NCBI GenBank assembly: GCA_002786205.1
Contig: PEQM01000013.1
Coordinates: 1 to 33,111 of the forward strand
From: Legionella sp.
GTDB lineage: Bacteria; Pseudomonadota; Gammaproteobacteria; Legionellales; Legionellaceae
Reading direction: 5' to 3'
DNA length: 33,111 nucleotides
The notes beneath the pieces are model-generated. The model was not told the origin of the DNA and did no database searches. It saw nothing but the letters and a program-made list of their open reading frames with translations. Made by a program: the position numbers and the translations under genes. How positions within the stretch are numbered: the stretch's first letter is position 1; each line of letters begins with the position of its first letter. Positions 1 through 7,872 of this stretch are shown here, one piece after another.

Positions 1-2
1 CG

Positions 3-305
3 CTTTGGGATGAGTTTAAGGAGGCGTATGCCAATAAGCCAGAAAACTCAAGATTTAGAGCAATGATTGAACATGGACATGACAGCAATGAGCCTGATTT
101 AACTGCGCTTTATTCAAGATTAGAAGCAAGCCCTGGCTATAAAGCATTCTTATCTCAATCAGCACAAAACGGTCTTGAGGAACAAAAATTATCCTCAAGC
201 TTAGTTCAACATGGTTTATGGGCTAATGGCCATAAGAGTACTGAAAACAAACAAAAGGAGAGTGTTCCTCTAATTGAGCCACCTCTCACATCATCTAAGA
301 TATAA
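3..305 (+). CDS. C-terminal part of an unrecognised protein (5' end outside window)
   Basis: The reading frame is open from the left edge (first full codon at 3) to a TAA at 303-305, so the methionine at 63 is probably internal and only the last 100 residues are visible. The visible part is hydrophilic, with no membrane segment and no domain I recognise. The tail (HKSTENKQKESVPLIEPP) is polar and rich in Lys, Glu, Ser and Pro, like the disordered tails of many Legionella secreted proteins, but that is weak evidence. A short inverted repeat (gccaaa/tttggc, 307-322) follows the stop. The neighbour on the right is a decayed transposase on the other strand, so this is an accessory stretch. Confidence 0.55.
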   Translation, partial: LWDEFKEAYANKPENSRFRAMIEHGHDSNEPDLTALYSRLEASPGYKAFLSQSAQNGLEEQKLSSSLVQHGLWANGHKSTENKQKESVPLIEPPLTSSKI

Positions 306-306
306 A

Positions 307-322
307 GCCAAAGAACTTTGGC
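307..322 (+). terminator. small inverted repeat after the partial gene, possible weak terminator
   Basis: Arms gccaaa and tttggc flank a gaac loop, starting 2 nt after the stop codon at 305. There is no clear T-run, so termination is uncertain. Confidence 0.25.
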
Positions 323-685
323 AGCCTTTCAACTCTGTTGATGACCCATTTAATGGGTGGCAACCCTATATTGGAAAAACAATTACAGTTTATCTTGTCT
401 CTGGTACTTATGTGATTTACCAATAGTTTACACTTCTCTACTAGCTGCTCCTGCACTATGCTGATGGGCTTTAACAATACTGCCATCAATAAATTCGCAC
501 TCTAGATCAGGCTCTTGAATAAGGTCATTAAAAATTTGCATCAATTTATCCTTTAATGACCATCGATTGAACTGTTGGTAGATGGAGTTCCAGCATCCAA
601 ATTTTGTTGGTAGGTCTCGCCAAGGGCAGCCAACTCGCATTCGATATTGTATGTAAACCGTGCATAAAGCACGGTACGTAACCAT
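310..685 (-). pseudogene. decayed IS5-family transposase fragment
   Basis: On the minus strand the frame read from about 650 down to 430 gives GCPWRDLPTKFGCWNSIYQQ, then FNRW, and later EFIDGSIVKAHQHSAGA. These are the N-terminal hallmark of IS5-type (IS427-like) transposases that carry a DUF4096-like start. The true N-terminus is missing upstream of about 650, where the sequence no longer matches the family. After AHQHSAGAAS the frame hits a stop at 428. Shifted remnants (IGKSH, then GLPPIKW at about 330-360) follow in other frames where the family has its GKS-GGNTTKIH and GLPI segments. The catalytic DDE core beyond that is absent. It is therefore a dead remnant with at least one frameshift and both ends lost. 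I found no terminal inverted repeats or target duplication. Confidence 0.75.
657..675. repeat. perfect 7-bp inverted repeat at the broken edge of the transposase remnant
   Basis: accgtgc (657-663) and gcacggt (669-675) are separated by ataaa. It lies where transposase similarity stops. A second small palindrome (gagcat/atgctc) follows at 691-705. Either could be a leftover hairpin; function is not evident. Confidence 0.35.
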
Positions 686-981
686 AAAAAGAGCATTTAA
701 TGCTCAAAATTTAGATGCGTCTGCCCCGGGCATTGCAAACTTGTTTTTGTACTTGGTGTCAGAACCGTTATAATATGAGTTTGCTTTTATCAATCAATGT
801 GTTAGAGATTTATTGAAGTATGGGTTTTAATTTAGCCATCTTCTGGATGCCTCGGACAAGCCGCTGGGGACCAATGGTTAACACGCCTAGTGTTGTCATT
901 AAGTACTGCCAGATTTTGAGGGCTTTAGAGTGACAGTCAAGGGATAAGATAACAGCATGATTTATACTCAAGGAGGGTGTA
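686..981. other. spacer without a supported gene; carries one copy of a dispersed motif
   Basis: No frame here looks coding. It contains a motif at 862-889 (core caatggttaacacg) that recurs inverted at 22580-22612. The distal part supplies the ribosome binding site aaggaggg for the gene at 982. Confidence 0.5.
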
Positions 982-1470
982 ATGAGATTACCTTTTGGAC
1001 CACAAGAGCCTGGCAAAGAAGAGCGGGAGCTGTTATTAAAATTAGGTTTTCGGTTTGAAAACATGGAGAAATTGGGGCGTTACTATTTTATTAGTACTCC
1101 TGATTTGCCTCATTTGCGTTGTGACAAGCAGCTGCCAGACTTCGATAAAATCATCTATCATGTTTATTATAATGACGTAAGAGTTATTTTAATTTCTCAA
1201 AAAACAGCAATATGCGATTCATATATTCACTTTAATATTTTTCCTGCCGCTGTTGAAGAAGCGTTGGCAAAGAATAGAAAAGAAAACGAAGATAGTGTGA
1301 CAGAAAAAGCAATATCGCCTGCTCAAATTAGGCGTGAAAGTAATTTCTCGATCTTTAGCATGCCCGGATTGACTATACAGACGCAACCTAAGAGCAAAAA
1401 ATCAGCTTTATTAATGCTTGCGGAGGAGAACAATGAAGAGGACGCTAAGACAGCATGCCGTATAATGTGA
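982..1470 (+). CDS. hypothetical protein, 162 aa, acidic C-terminal block
   Basis: I do not recognise this protein. The start is well supported: aaggaggg lies just upstream of the ATG at 982. The N-terminal 90 residues look globular (ERELLLKLGFRFENMEKLGR, then alternating hydrophobic strands around IIYHVYYNDVRVILIS). Residues about 90-140 are hydrophilic and probably disordered, and the tail holds an acidic cluster EENNEED at about 150-156. It has no signal peptide or membrane segment, so it is predicted cytosolic or translocated. A glutamate-rich block within the last 20 or so residues is a known feature of many Dot/Icm substrates of Legionella (the E-block), which makes it a weak effector candidate. 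It stands alone between an IS remnant and the 3' end of mrcA on the opposite strand. Confidence 0.6.
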   Translation: MRLPFGPQEPGKEERELLLKLGFRFENMEKLGRYYFISTPDLPHLRCDKQLPDFDKIIYHVYYNDVRVILISQKTAICDSYIHFNIFPAAVEEALAKNRKENEDSVTEKAISPAQIRRESNFSIFSMPGLTIQTQPKSKKSALLMLAEENNEEDAKTACRIM

Positions 1471-1506
1471 TTGCCGCCAAAGCGTTGTCTATTTGATGTA
1501 TTCTAG

Positions 1507-3954
1507 TTAGAAAGAGAATTCCTCTACAGGCGGAAGTTCTTGCTCTTCAGCCGTATTGCCAATTACATTTTGTTCTGCTTCAGGGAGCGGTAAAGGATTG
1601 GCTTCGGGCTGTTGGGATATTTCTGCATTTTCTGCCTGTAAAATCAAATTAGAGTTTTCTTCTACGCTGTCAGGCACTTCGTTTTGGCGAAAATATTCCG
1701 TGATACCGTTAACCTGGTTAGGCTGAGCAAGTAAGCCATTGACTGGATCAATTCGTGCTGTAACCACATTTTGAGGCTGTTTGGTATTGTATAGCGGTTT
1801 TCCTTTGAGTGCTTCTTTCATGAAATCTATCCATAAAGGCAAAGCAAGTCCGGCTGCATATTCATGTAAAGATTTAGGGTTGTCAAAACCCACCCATACG
1901 GTTGCAACCAAATCATGCTGATAACCTGCAAACCAGGCATCCACATTGTCATTGGTAGTGCCTGTTTTTCCTGCGATGTCTGATCTGTTTAATGAGCGAG
2001 CCGCACGTGCAGTCCCTCTTTGAATAACATCTTTCATCGCAGAATCCATAAGATAATGTATGTCTTCTGGCAGTACTCTTGGAGCTATCGATGCGTTATG
2101 GATTGCCTGAGTATCACATTCAGTACAAACAATGCTTGGCTTGGCTTGTAATATTATTTTACCGTCTTTATCTGTAATATGGTCTATAAGGTAAGGCTCT
2201 ATTTTATAGCCTCCATTCGCAAAAACAGCATAAGCCGCCGTTAAATCCATGGGGCTAATAGAAAGGCTGCCTAAAGCTAAAGACAATCCTTTGGGCAGTG
2301 CTTTGGGATTAAAGCCAAATCGTGATAGAAAATCAACAGTATAATCGATGCCGATATCATCAAGAATACGTATAGAGACCAGATTTTTAGATTGAACCAA
2401 AGCTTCTCTTAAACGGGTTGGACCATTAAATTTTAAATTGACGTTATGAGGACGCCATAGTTTGGGTTGGCTGGGATCAGCTACTGCAATGGGAGCATCA
2501 TTAATCAGTGTTGCCAAATTATACCCATTATTCAGTGCAGCAGCATAGACAAAAGGTTTGAAGCTGGATCCTGGTTGTCTGCTCGATTGGGTGGCGCGAT
2601 TAAATTTACTTTTTTGGAAGTTAAAACCACCTACTAATGTTTTGATGGCACCATCAGCAGGATTAAGAGCAATCAAGGCTGATTCAGCCTCTGGAATTTG
2701 TGCCAGTTCCCAATGATGTTCTGTTTGATGAACATAAACCACATCGCCTTTTTTAAGTATTTGCTCAGCACTCCTGGGGGCTGCTCCAACCCAACCTTTT
2801 TTCAGTGCTGGTCTGGCCCATGACAATCCTTCCCAAGGAAGATTAATCTGCTCGCCATGAAGTAATACAGCGGAGGCCTTGCGAGCTTGTACGTCGGTGA
2901 TGAGGGCAGGGATAAGGCCGCTCATTTCGGGGTATTGGCTTAGATCGGCGGCAGGCTTTTGAGTTTTCTCATCCAAGTGGGCAACAGGGCCTCGGTAACC
3001 ATGACGATGATCATAAGCAATAAGTGCTTTCGCAACCACTTGATTAGCGGTATTTTGCAAGTGACCATCTACCGTGGTGTAGACCTTGAATCCTCTGGTA
3101 TAGGCTTCCGGGCCAAAATTATCATACAGGGACTGACGAATCATTTCTGCAACATAAGGGGCATGTACTTTGATGTCTGTTCCATGATATCGGGCCGTAA
3201 TGGGTTCTTTGATTGCACTTTGATATTGTTCTTCAGTAATGTAATGCTCTTCCAATAAACGCTCCAGAACATGGTTCCGTCTTTTGAGCGCCGCAGCAGG
3301 ATTGGCGATGGGATTTTGTGTTGAAGGTGCTTGTGGAAGACCTGCTAGCATGGCTAATTCAGCCAATGTCAGCTCTTTTAAGGGTTTTCCATAGTAGACC
3401 ATGGCTGCAGCACCGACACCATAAGCACGATTACCCAGATATACTCGATTTAAATACAGTTCGAGAATTTTTTCTTTACTTAATTCTCTATCAATTTTGA
3501 TAGCCAGCATGATTTCATTAAATTTACGCAAGAAGGTTTTTTTGCGGCTCAAGAAAAAATTACGAGCCACTTGCATGGTAATGGTACTGCCCCCTTGCGA
3601 TTTGGTGCCGGTTTTTAGCATGCGTACGGTTGCTCTGCCTAATCCCATTACATCAACACCGGGGTGTTCAAAAAAGCGTTGATCTTCTGTGGCAACCAGA
3701 GCTTGAATTAAGTGCTTGGGAATTTCATCATAAGTGACAGGAATACGTTTTTTCTCGCCATACTCTTGAATCAATAAACCTTCTTTGCTAAAAACTTGCA
3801 AAGGTACTTGTAATTGTACTGTTTTTAATGAATCTACGTTAGGAAGTTGGCTATCCAGGTATAGGTACAATAAGCTGGCGGCGATTAATAAAAGAAAAAA
3901 CAGGCTCATCAGCGCCCAAAGACCTTTACGCCAAAAATATGCCATTTTTTTCAT
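1507..3954 (-). CDS. mrcA: penicillin-binding protein 1A, bifunctional transglycosylase/transpeptidase
   Basis: Class A PBP that polymerises lipid II into glycan strands and cross-links stem peptides in the periplasm. The 815 residues start with a short cytoplasmic tail and one membrane anchor (about 11-33). The GT51 domain follows, with catalytic Glu in ATEDQRFFEHPG (E90) and GGSTITMQVARN at about 121-132. An OB-like insertion precedes the transpeptidase, which has SSFK at 463-466, SKN at 522-524 and KTGTT at 663-667. The tail after about 760 is Glu/Pro/Asn rich. All catalytic motifs are present, so it should be active. Start MKKMAYF is chosen by length and topology; no strong ribosome site is visible, and the Met at codon 4 is an alternative. 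In many gammaproteobacteria mrcA is directly divergent from pilM; here another gene lies between them. Confidence 0.95.
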   Translation of the reverse strand: MKKMAYFWRKGLWALMSLFFLLLIAASLLYLYLDSQLPNVDSLKTVQLQVPLQVFSKEGLLIQEYGEKKRIPVTYDEIPKHLIQALVATEDQRFFEHPGVDVMGLGRATVRMLKTGTKSQGGSTITMQVARNFFLSRKKTFLRKFNEIMLAIKIDRELSKEKILELYLNRVYLGNRAYGVGAAAMVYYGKPLKELTLAELAMLAGLPQAPSTQNPIANPAAALKRRNHVLERLLEEHYITEEQYQSAIKEPITARYHGTDIKVHAPYVAEMIRQSLYDNFGPEAYTRGFKVYTTVDGHLQNTANQVVAKALIAYDHRHGYRGPVAHLDEKTQKPAADLSQYPEMSGLIPALITDVQARKASAVLLHGEQINLPWEGLSWARPALKKGWVGAAPRSAEQILKKGDVVYVHQTEHHWELAQIPEAESALIALNPADGAIKTLVGGFNFQKSKFNRATQSSRQPGSSFKPFVYAAALNNGYNLATLINDAPIAVADPSQPKLWRPHNVNLKFNGPTRLREALVQSKNLVSIRILDDIGIDYTVDFLSRFGFNPKALPKGLSLALGSLSISPMDLTAAYAVFANGGYKIEPYLIDHITDKDGKIILQAKPSIVCTECDTQAIHNASIAPRVLPEDIHYLMDSAMKDVIQRGTARAARSLNRSDIAGKTGTTNDNVDAWFAGYQHDLVATVWVGFDNPKSLHEYAAGLALPLWIDFMKEALKGKPLYNTKQPQNVVTARIDPVNGLLAQPNQVNGITEYFRQNEVPDSVEENSNLILQAENAEISQQPEANPLPLPEAEQNVIGNTAEEQELPPVEEFSF

Positions 3955-3986
3955 AGGGTAGATAGGTTAAATGTGAATAGTGCCAT

Positions 3987-3992
3987 ATTATA
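3987..3992 (-). promoter_or_regulatory. candidate -10 box for mrcA
   Basis: On the minus strand a perfect TATAAT lies about 33 bp upstream of the mrcA start codon. No good -35 hexamer is seen at 16-18 bp, so this is a partial promoter call. Confidence 0.4.
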
Positions 3993-4196
3993 CCGTTATT
4001 TTATCAGATATAGCGAGTTTTATAGATAAAAAGTAGTGTTTTTGGACGAAACTTCATTTTTTGTAACGAGTTAACACGTGCATCGAAAAGCCATATTCTG
4101 CGTATTTTGAGCGATTTGTTCGTAAAAAATGCTCAAATGCCTATGCATGCGGCGCTTTTTTGCAAGCAGACTGCTCCATCATCACTCCCATCTGAC

Positions 4197-4234
4197 TTTT
4201 CCCCTAAAGCATACAAAATATGGTGAATAGATAC
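4197..4234 (+). repeat. dispersed 38-bp intergenic motif, copy 1
   Basis: Reads ttttcccctaaagcatac then aaaatatggtgaatagatac. It matches 27218-27255 at 30 of 38 positions. Six of the eight differences are transitions. Both copies lie in intergenic DNA. Confidence 0.55.
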
Positions 4235-4415
4235 CCTTTTTTATCAAAAACAAGGCTCATTTTCTGCAAATAGCGGCTGGGTTGCAGTGCTGCTGGTTTT
4301 TTAATTTGCTCAAAGCAAAACAGGCTGTAAACGTAAAGCCATCAAAAAAGCAAAGTCGAGCTACACCGACTATTTTAACATGGCTGAAATTCAACCAGTT
4401 GCGCAATGCAGTGAA

Positions 4416-5330
4416 TCACAGAGTCAAATCAGCGCTGCTTAATTCCATTTTTTTGGTGGCAGTTAATTGCTTCTCGGCCAAACCTGCAAGCATTGGATTA
4501 AAAAATAGTGCATACGAAAACCCTATGCTTAAGGGGATTGTTTTATGTTCTTTCTGTGTTTTGCTGGAGCAATCTTCTACTGTGTCCTCATCAATTTCTC
4601 TGATAGTTTCACTTGTTGCAATAAAAGGGGTTTCTTCAACAATAACCGGAGTATCCTGATGCGCATTGACTTGCGCAGTCAGCTGGGCAATTATTGTATC
4701 TTTGGCTTGGATTTCCTGTCTTAATTGTGCAATTAATAATATATTTTGATGTTCAGAAAAGAGGTATTCTACCAGTATGCCTATCTCTTCCTCAGTTGAT
4801 TTATCAGACAAAGAAACTCTTTGTAATAACTCATGAATTAACAGGCCTGAATTGCATAGTTGTTTGCCAAAATAGGTTTCATCAATTAAGCCATTTAAAG
4901 TGATTTCTATCGGTGTGCCGGGAGCTTCAGAAGAAAAGCATTGTATTTTACAAGAACAATTTTTGGTGGTCAGGAGCAGGTTTTTGCAATTACGGAGTAA
5001 AGAAATCAATCGCATTTTATGGCTTTCTATGGTAGACGCATCGCAAGGATTGGTTTTATTGAGGACACTGTTTAAAAAAACAATCTCGTTCAACAGATAA
5101 GTCATTAAATGTAATCGTGCATTATAATTTTTCGTGCAATTGTGAATCCATATTTCCAACTGTGTTTTAAATTCAGGATTAGTCAATAGTTGAATACTGT
5201 ATTCTCTGGCCTTGGTTGTTATTAATGCGTTATCTAGTTCGGTAATAATTTTTTGTGCAGGAATCTGCATGTCATGATAGCGGATAATAATTGCAGTCAG
5301 GGAATAAAGTAGGTCAGCCAATCGTATCAT
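4416..5330 (-). CDS. hypothetical protein, 304 aa, mostly helical with a coiled-coil segment
   Basis: Not recognised. The start ATG at 5330 has aaaggaa at a good distance upstream, which supports a real gene. Residues 1-140 are helical (RLADLLYSLTAIIIRYHDMQ), with a cysteine-rich patch at about 116-131 (NCKNLLLTTKNCSCKIQC). A helical coiled-coil-like stretch LIAQLRQEIQAKDTIIAQLT lies at about 200-220. An acidic linker (IREIDEDTVEDC, about 245-255) precedes a short hydrophobic piece, LSIGFSYALFFNPMLAGLAE, near the C-terminus. There is no signal peptide. It sits inside the usually conserved mrcA/pilM divergent pair, so it is an insertion relative to that gene order. The architecture resembles Legionella Dot/Icm substrates, but that is inference from style, not homology. 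Confidence 0.65.
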   Translation of the reverse strand: MIRLADLLYSLTAIIIRYHDMQIPAQKIITELDNALITTKAREYSIQLLTNPEFKTQLEIWIHNCTKNYNARLHLMTYLLNEIVFLNSVLNKTNPCDASTIESHKMRLISLLRNCKNLLLTTKNCSCKIQCFSSEAPGTPIEITLNGLIDETYFGKQLCNSGLLIHELLQRVSLSDKSTEEEIGILVEYLFSEHQNILLIAQLRQEIQAKDTIIAQLTAQVNAHQDTPVIVEETPFIATSETIREIDEDTVEDCSSKTQKEHKTIPLSIGFSYALFFNPMLAGLAEKQLTATKKMELSSADLTL

Positions 5331-5650
5331 GAGAAATTCCTTTTAAAGACGTAGTTAGTTAAAAAACATACAATCAAAGAGTCCACTATAGACAATGTTG
5401 CTTGGTGATTCAATCTTTTGTGTTATAAAAACCTGTTCCGCACAGGACAAAAAAAGTTGTCCTGCCCGCGCAGGACAGGTTTTTTGTATCCCGAGGAAAA
5501 CACGCTATTTTTAATGGTTCCAATTCTTCAGAACATACGCTAACATCTTTAGTAAAGACAAGATGATTCAAAGGCAGTTTTAACAAGTTTTGTGTTATTG
5601 TCACTGATAAAGGATTTTTTATTTGGGGAATTCAAGGAGCATGAAATCAA
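5331..5650. other. divergent spacer between the 304-aa gene and pilM
   Basis: The spacer of 320 nt contains a composite GC-rich palindrome (5427-5485, described separately) and the pilM ribosome site. I could not place a convincing sigma-70 promoter for pilM. A minus-strand open frame of 64 codons crosses the palindrome and has no coding character. Confidence 0.5.
5427..5485. repeat. composite palindrome with three overlapping hairpins, one terminator-like on each strand
   Basis: Hairpin 1: cctgt/acagg (5432-5446), which on the minus strand is followed by TTTTT. Hairpin 2: aggacaa/ttgtcct (5444-5463). Hairpin 3: tgtcctgc/gcaggaca (5458-5477), followed on the plus strand by gg and six T. Hairpin 2 overlaps both others, so it excludes them. 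The left and right halves also pair imperfectly with each other. It lies about 170 nt upstream of pilM. Confidence 0.7.
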
Positions 5651-5653
5651 GTG
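5634..5653 (+). promoter_or_regulatory. ribosome binding site deciding the pilM GTG start, with overlapping decoy ATG
   Basis: aaggag at 5634-5639 is followed by an ATG at 5641 in another frame. That frame closes after ten codons (MKSSVKVANL), and the GTG start of pilM is at 5651. The ATG is only 1 nt from the aaggag, too close for efficient initiation. GTG at an 11-nt spacing gives the family-typical N-terminus MLKLPTSKHH. Confidence 0.5.
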
Positions 5654-6715
5654 TTAAAGTTGCCAACCTCTAAACATCATTCAATACTTGGCATCGATCT
5701 AAGCGCTTCTGCCGTGAAAGTACTGGAGATATCAGGTTCTAAAGACAAGTTATGCGTAGAAGGCTATGCTTATGAACCTTTACCGTCGAATGCCTTAGAA
5801 GGCAACATCATCAAAGACAGTGAAATGGTTGCCCAATGTATAAAAAAAGCCTTCACTCAAACAAAATTTACAGCGAAGACCGTAGCGTTAGCGGTTTCGG
5901 ACTCTTCTGTCATTACTAAAGTCGTTCAGCTCAATGATGGGTTAAGTGATGCTGAAATGGAGGAGTTGGTTCTCATTGAAGCAGACAAATACATTCCATA
6001 TCCTATAGATGAGGTGAATTTGGATTTTGAGGTACAAGGCTACAGTGCAAAAAACTCTGCGCTGCTTGATGTCCTTATCGTTGCATCCAGAGCTGAAAAT
6101 GTGAACAGTAGAGCCGATGTCGTAACAAAAGCAGGGCTAGAGGCGAGTATTGTCGATGTTGAATCCTATGCGGTAGAGAGAGCCGCACAATTAATAACAC
6201 AAGGGCTTCCTGCTCAAGGCCAGGGAAAGATTATACCTATTGTGGATATAGGTTCGCATTATACTCATTTGTATGTATTGAATAATATGAAGCTTGTTTT
6301 CTCAAGGGAAGAAAAATTTGGCGGGATGCAATTAATCGAGTCTATCGTCGAACGCTATAATTTATCGCAAAATGAAGCGGTTACTGCAATGAAAAACAGG
6401 CAGCTGCCAGATGATTATGAAAAAGAGATTCTGGAACCTTTTAAAGAAATGGTTATTTTACAAGTCAAACGAACCTTGCAATTCTATTATTCTGTCAGCC
6501 AGCATCAGTTTGTAGATCATATTGTCTTGGCTGGTGGCTTGGCAGGCCCATTGGATTTGACTGTTTTAATTCAAGAACAATTAAAGATTCCTGCTACTTT
6601 AGCTAATCCATTTGCAACGATGTCCTTAGGCAAGGATATCAATGTTGATCGGCTACAGGAAGATGCACCTTCACTGATGGTCGCTTGTGGTTTAGCCTTA
6701 AGGAATATCCAATAA
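5651..6715 (+). CDS. pilM: type IV pilus inner-membrane platform protein PilM
   Basis: Actin-like cytoplasmic ATP-binding protein that docks onto the N-terminal peptide of PilN and links the pilus motor to the periplasmic alignment complex. The 354 residues show the ATPase-fold signatures: GIDLSASAVKVLEIS at about 14-28, IPIVDIGSHYTHLYV in the middle (phosphate 2 region) and DHIVLAGGLAGP near 285-296. Length is typical for the family. Starts at GTG (see ribosome site entry). It is the first gene of pilMNOPQ, and its TAA is followed directly by the pilN ATG, so translation is probably coupled. Confidence 0.95.
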   Translation: MLKLPTSKHHSILGIDLSASAVKVLEISGSKDKLCVEGYAYEPLPSNALEGNIIKDSEMVAQCIKKAFTQTKFTAKTVALAVSDSSVITKVVQLNDGLSDAEMEELVLIEADKYIPYPIDEVNLDFEVQGYSAKNSALLDVLIVASRAENVNSRADVVTKAGLEASIVDVESYAVERAAQLITQGLPAQGQGKIIPIVDIGSHYTHLYVLNNMKLVFSREEKFGGMQLIESIVERYNLSQNEAVTAMKNRQLPDDYEKEILEPFKEMVILQVKRTLQFYYSVSQHQFVDHIVLAGGLAGPLDLTVLIQEQLKIPATLANPFATMSLGKDINVDRLQEDAPSLMVACGLALRNIQ

Positions 6716-7264
6716 ATGACGCAAATTAATTTATTACCCTGGCGCGAAAAAAAACGTGAACAAGAAAAAAAATGGTTTACGAGCATGTTAGGGGGAGGGG
6801 TGTTGCTTGCGGCGGGGATTGTTTTTCTTATGTATTTGTATGTCAATTCATTAGTTGATAATCAAACTGAACGCAATAACCTGTTGCAAAAAGAGATTGC
6901 TATCCTGGATAAGCAAATCATTGAAATTAAGGCATTGAAACAAGTAAGAGAGGGCTTGATTTCAAGAATGTTAATTATAAAAAATCTTCAGGCAACACGA
7001 ACTTTATTGGTTCATTTGTTTGATGAATTAATAAAAATTACGCCAGATGGTCTTTATGTTTATAAGCTTGAAAGAAAAAATGATGTGATTACCTTATGGG
7101 GTTATTCTGAATCGAATACAGCAATTTCTATTCTGATGAGAAATATTGAAAATGATGTTTGGTTGCAAAACCCTTTGTTGACTGAAATAAAAAAAATAGA
7201 TGACAGTAAGGAAGCTGCTAATAGTGAGTTTTCATTAAGTTTTTCGTTCAAACCTTTAAAATAA
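6716..7264 (+). CDS. pilN: type IV pilus assembly protein PilN
   Basis: Inner-membrane bitopic protein of the pilus alignment subcomplex. It begins with the diagnostic cytoplasmic peptide INLLPWR (residues 4-10) that binds PilM. A basic stretch follows, then one membrane helix at about 22-46 (GGGVLLAAGIVFLMYLYVN), a coiled-coil of about 45 residues and a periplasmic ferredoxin-like domain. The 182 residues match the family. The ATG at 6716 abuts the pilM stop with no spacer. PilN should heterodimerise with PilO, encoded next. Confidence 0.95.
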   Translation: MTQINLLPWREKKREQEKKWFTSMLGGGVLLAAGIVFLMYLYVNSLVDNQTERNNLLQKEIAILDKQIIEIKALKQVREGLISRMLIIKNLQATRTLLVHLFDELIKITPDGLYVYKLERKNDVITLWGYSESNTAISILMRNIENDVWLQNPLLTEIKKIDDSKEAANSEFSLSFSFKPLK

Positions 7265-7269
7265 TTAAA

Positions 7270-7872
7270 ATGATGACCTCAATAAATATAAACGAATTAA
7301 CGTTAGATAATGTAGGACAATGGCCTATTGCGGCGAAACTGGGTGCTATTTTATGCGTTATTTTGTTAATTGTGGGCTTGGGGTACTGGCTTCTTATCAA
7401 GCCTGATTTTGAGCAACTGAGTACTTTGGCGGCTAAGGAGAAAACCTTAAAAGACAGCTTCGAAATCAAGCAACGGCAGGCAGTTAATTTGCAAGCTTAT
7501 AAAAATCAGTTAACCTTGATGAATAAACGCTTTGGTAAACTGTTAAAACAGCTGCCAGCAAAAAATGAAATGCCAGGATTATTAGAAGAAATTTCCAAAA
7601 CAGGCGTGTCTTCAGGATTGAAATTTGAGCTTTTTGCACCACAACCCGAAGTGGCTCATGATTTTTATGTTGAGTTGCCCATTAAAATTACCGTGGTAGG
7701 TACTTACATGCAATTGGCTGTCTTTTTAAGTCGTGTTGCTCAAATGAGTCGTATTGTGACACTACATGAATTTTCTTTGTCTGGCTTGACTACTAAAGAG
7801 AGCAAAGCAGTTTCCCAAGATGTTTTAGTAATGAATATTGTGGCTAAAATTTATCGGTATAAATCGTCATGA
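7270..7872 (+). CDS. pilO: type IV pilus assembly protein PilO
   Basis: Partner of PilN with the same layout: a short cytoplasmic part, a membrane helix at about 25-45 (LGAILCVILLIVGLGYWLL), a coiled-coil (FEQLSTLAAKEKTLKDSFEI) and a periplasmic domain ending in VAKIYRYK. Its 200 residues are typical. Two tandem ATGs (7270, 7273) are both usable and no ribosome site is obvious; coupling to pilN 5 nt upstream is likely. The stop overlaps the pilP start (ATGA at 7869-7872). Confidence 0.93.
   Translation: MMTSININELTLDNVGQWPIAAKLGAILCVILLIVGLGYWLLIKPDFEQLSTLAAKEKTLKDSFEIKQRQAVNLQAYKNQLTLMNKRFGKLLKQLPAKNEMPGLLEEISKTGVSSGLKFELFAPQPEVAHDFYVELPIKITVVGTYMQLAVFLSRVAQMSRIVTLHEFSLSGLTTKESKAVSQDVLVMNIVAKIYRYKSS

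Larger units (their letters stand above)
3955..4415. other. 461-nt spacer between mrcA and the 304-aa gene
   Basis: It holds the mrcA upstream region and an AT-rich stretch with no supported gene. A 38-bp motif at 4197-4234 recurs near 27.2 kb. On the minus strand a weak hairpin (agtcg/cgact, 4354-4371) followed by a T-rich run may end the 304-aa gene. A plus-strand open frame entering from 4282 overlaps the 304-aa gene antisense and is not supported. Confidence 0.5.

Noticed and set aside
4282-4659. 125-codon plus-strand open frame
   Set aside because: Mostly antisense to the better supported 304-aa gene, and it lacks a ribosome site.
5410-5604. 64-codon minus-strand open frame upstream of pilM
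   Set aside because: It runs through the palindrome 5427-5485, has no ribosome site and no protein-like pattern.
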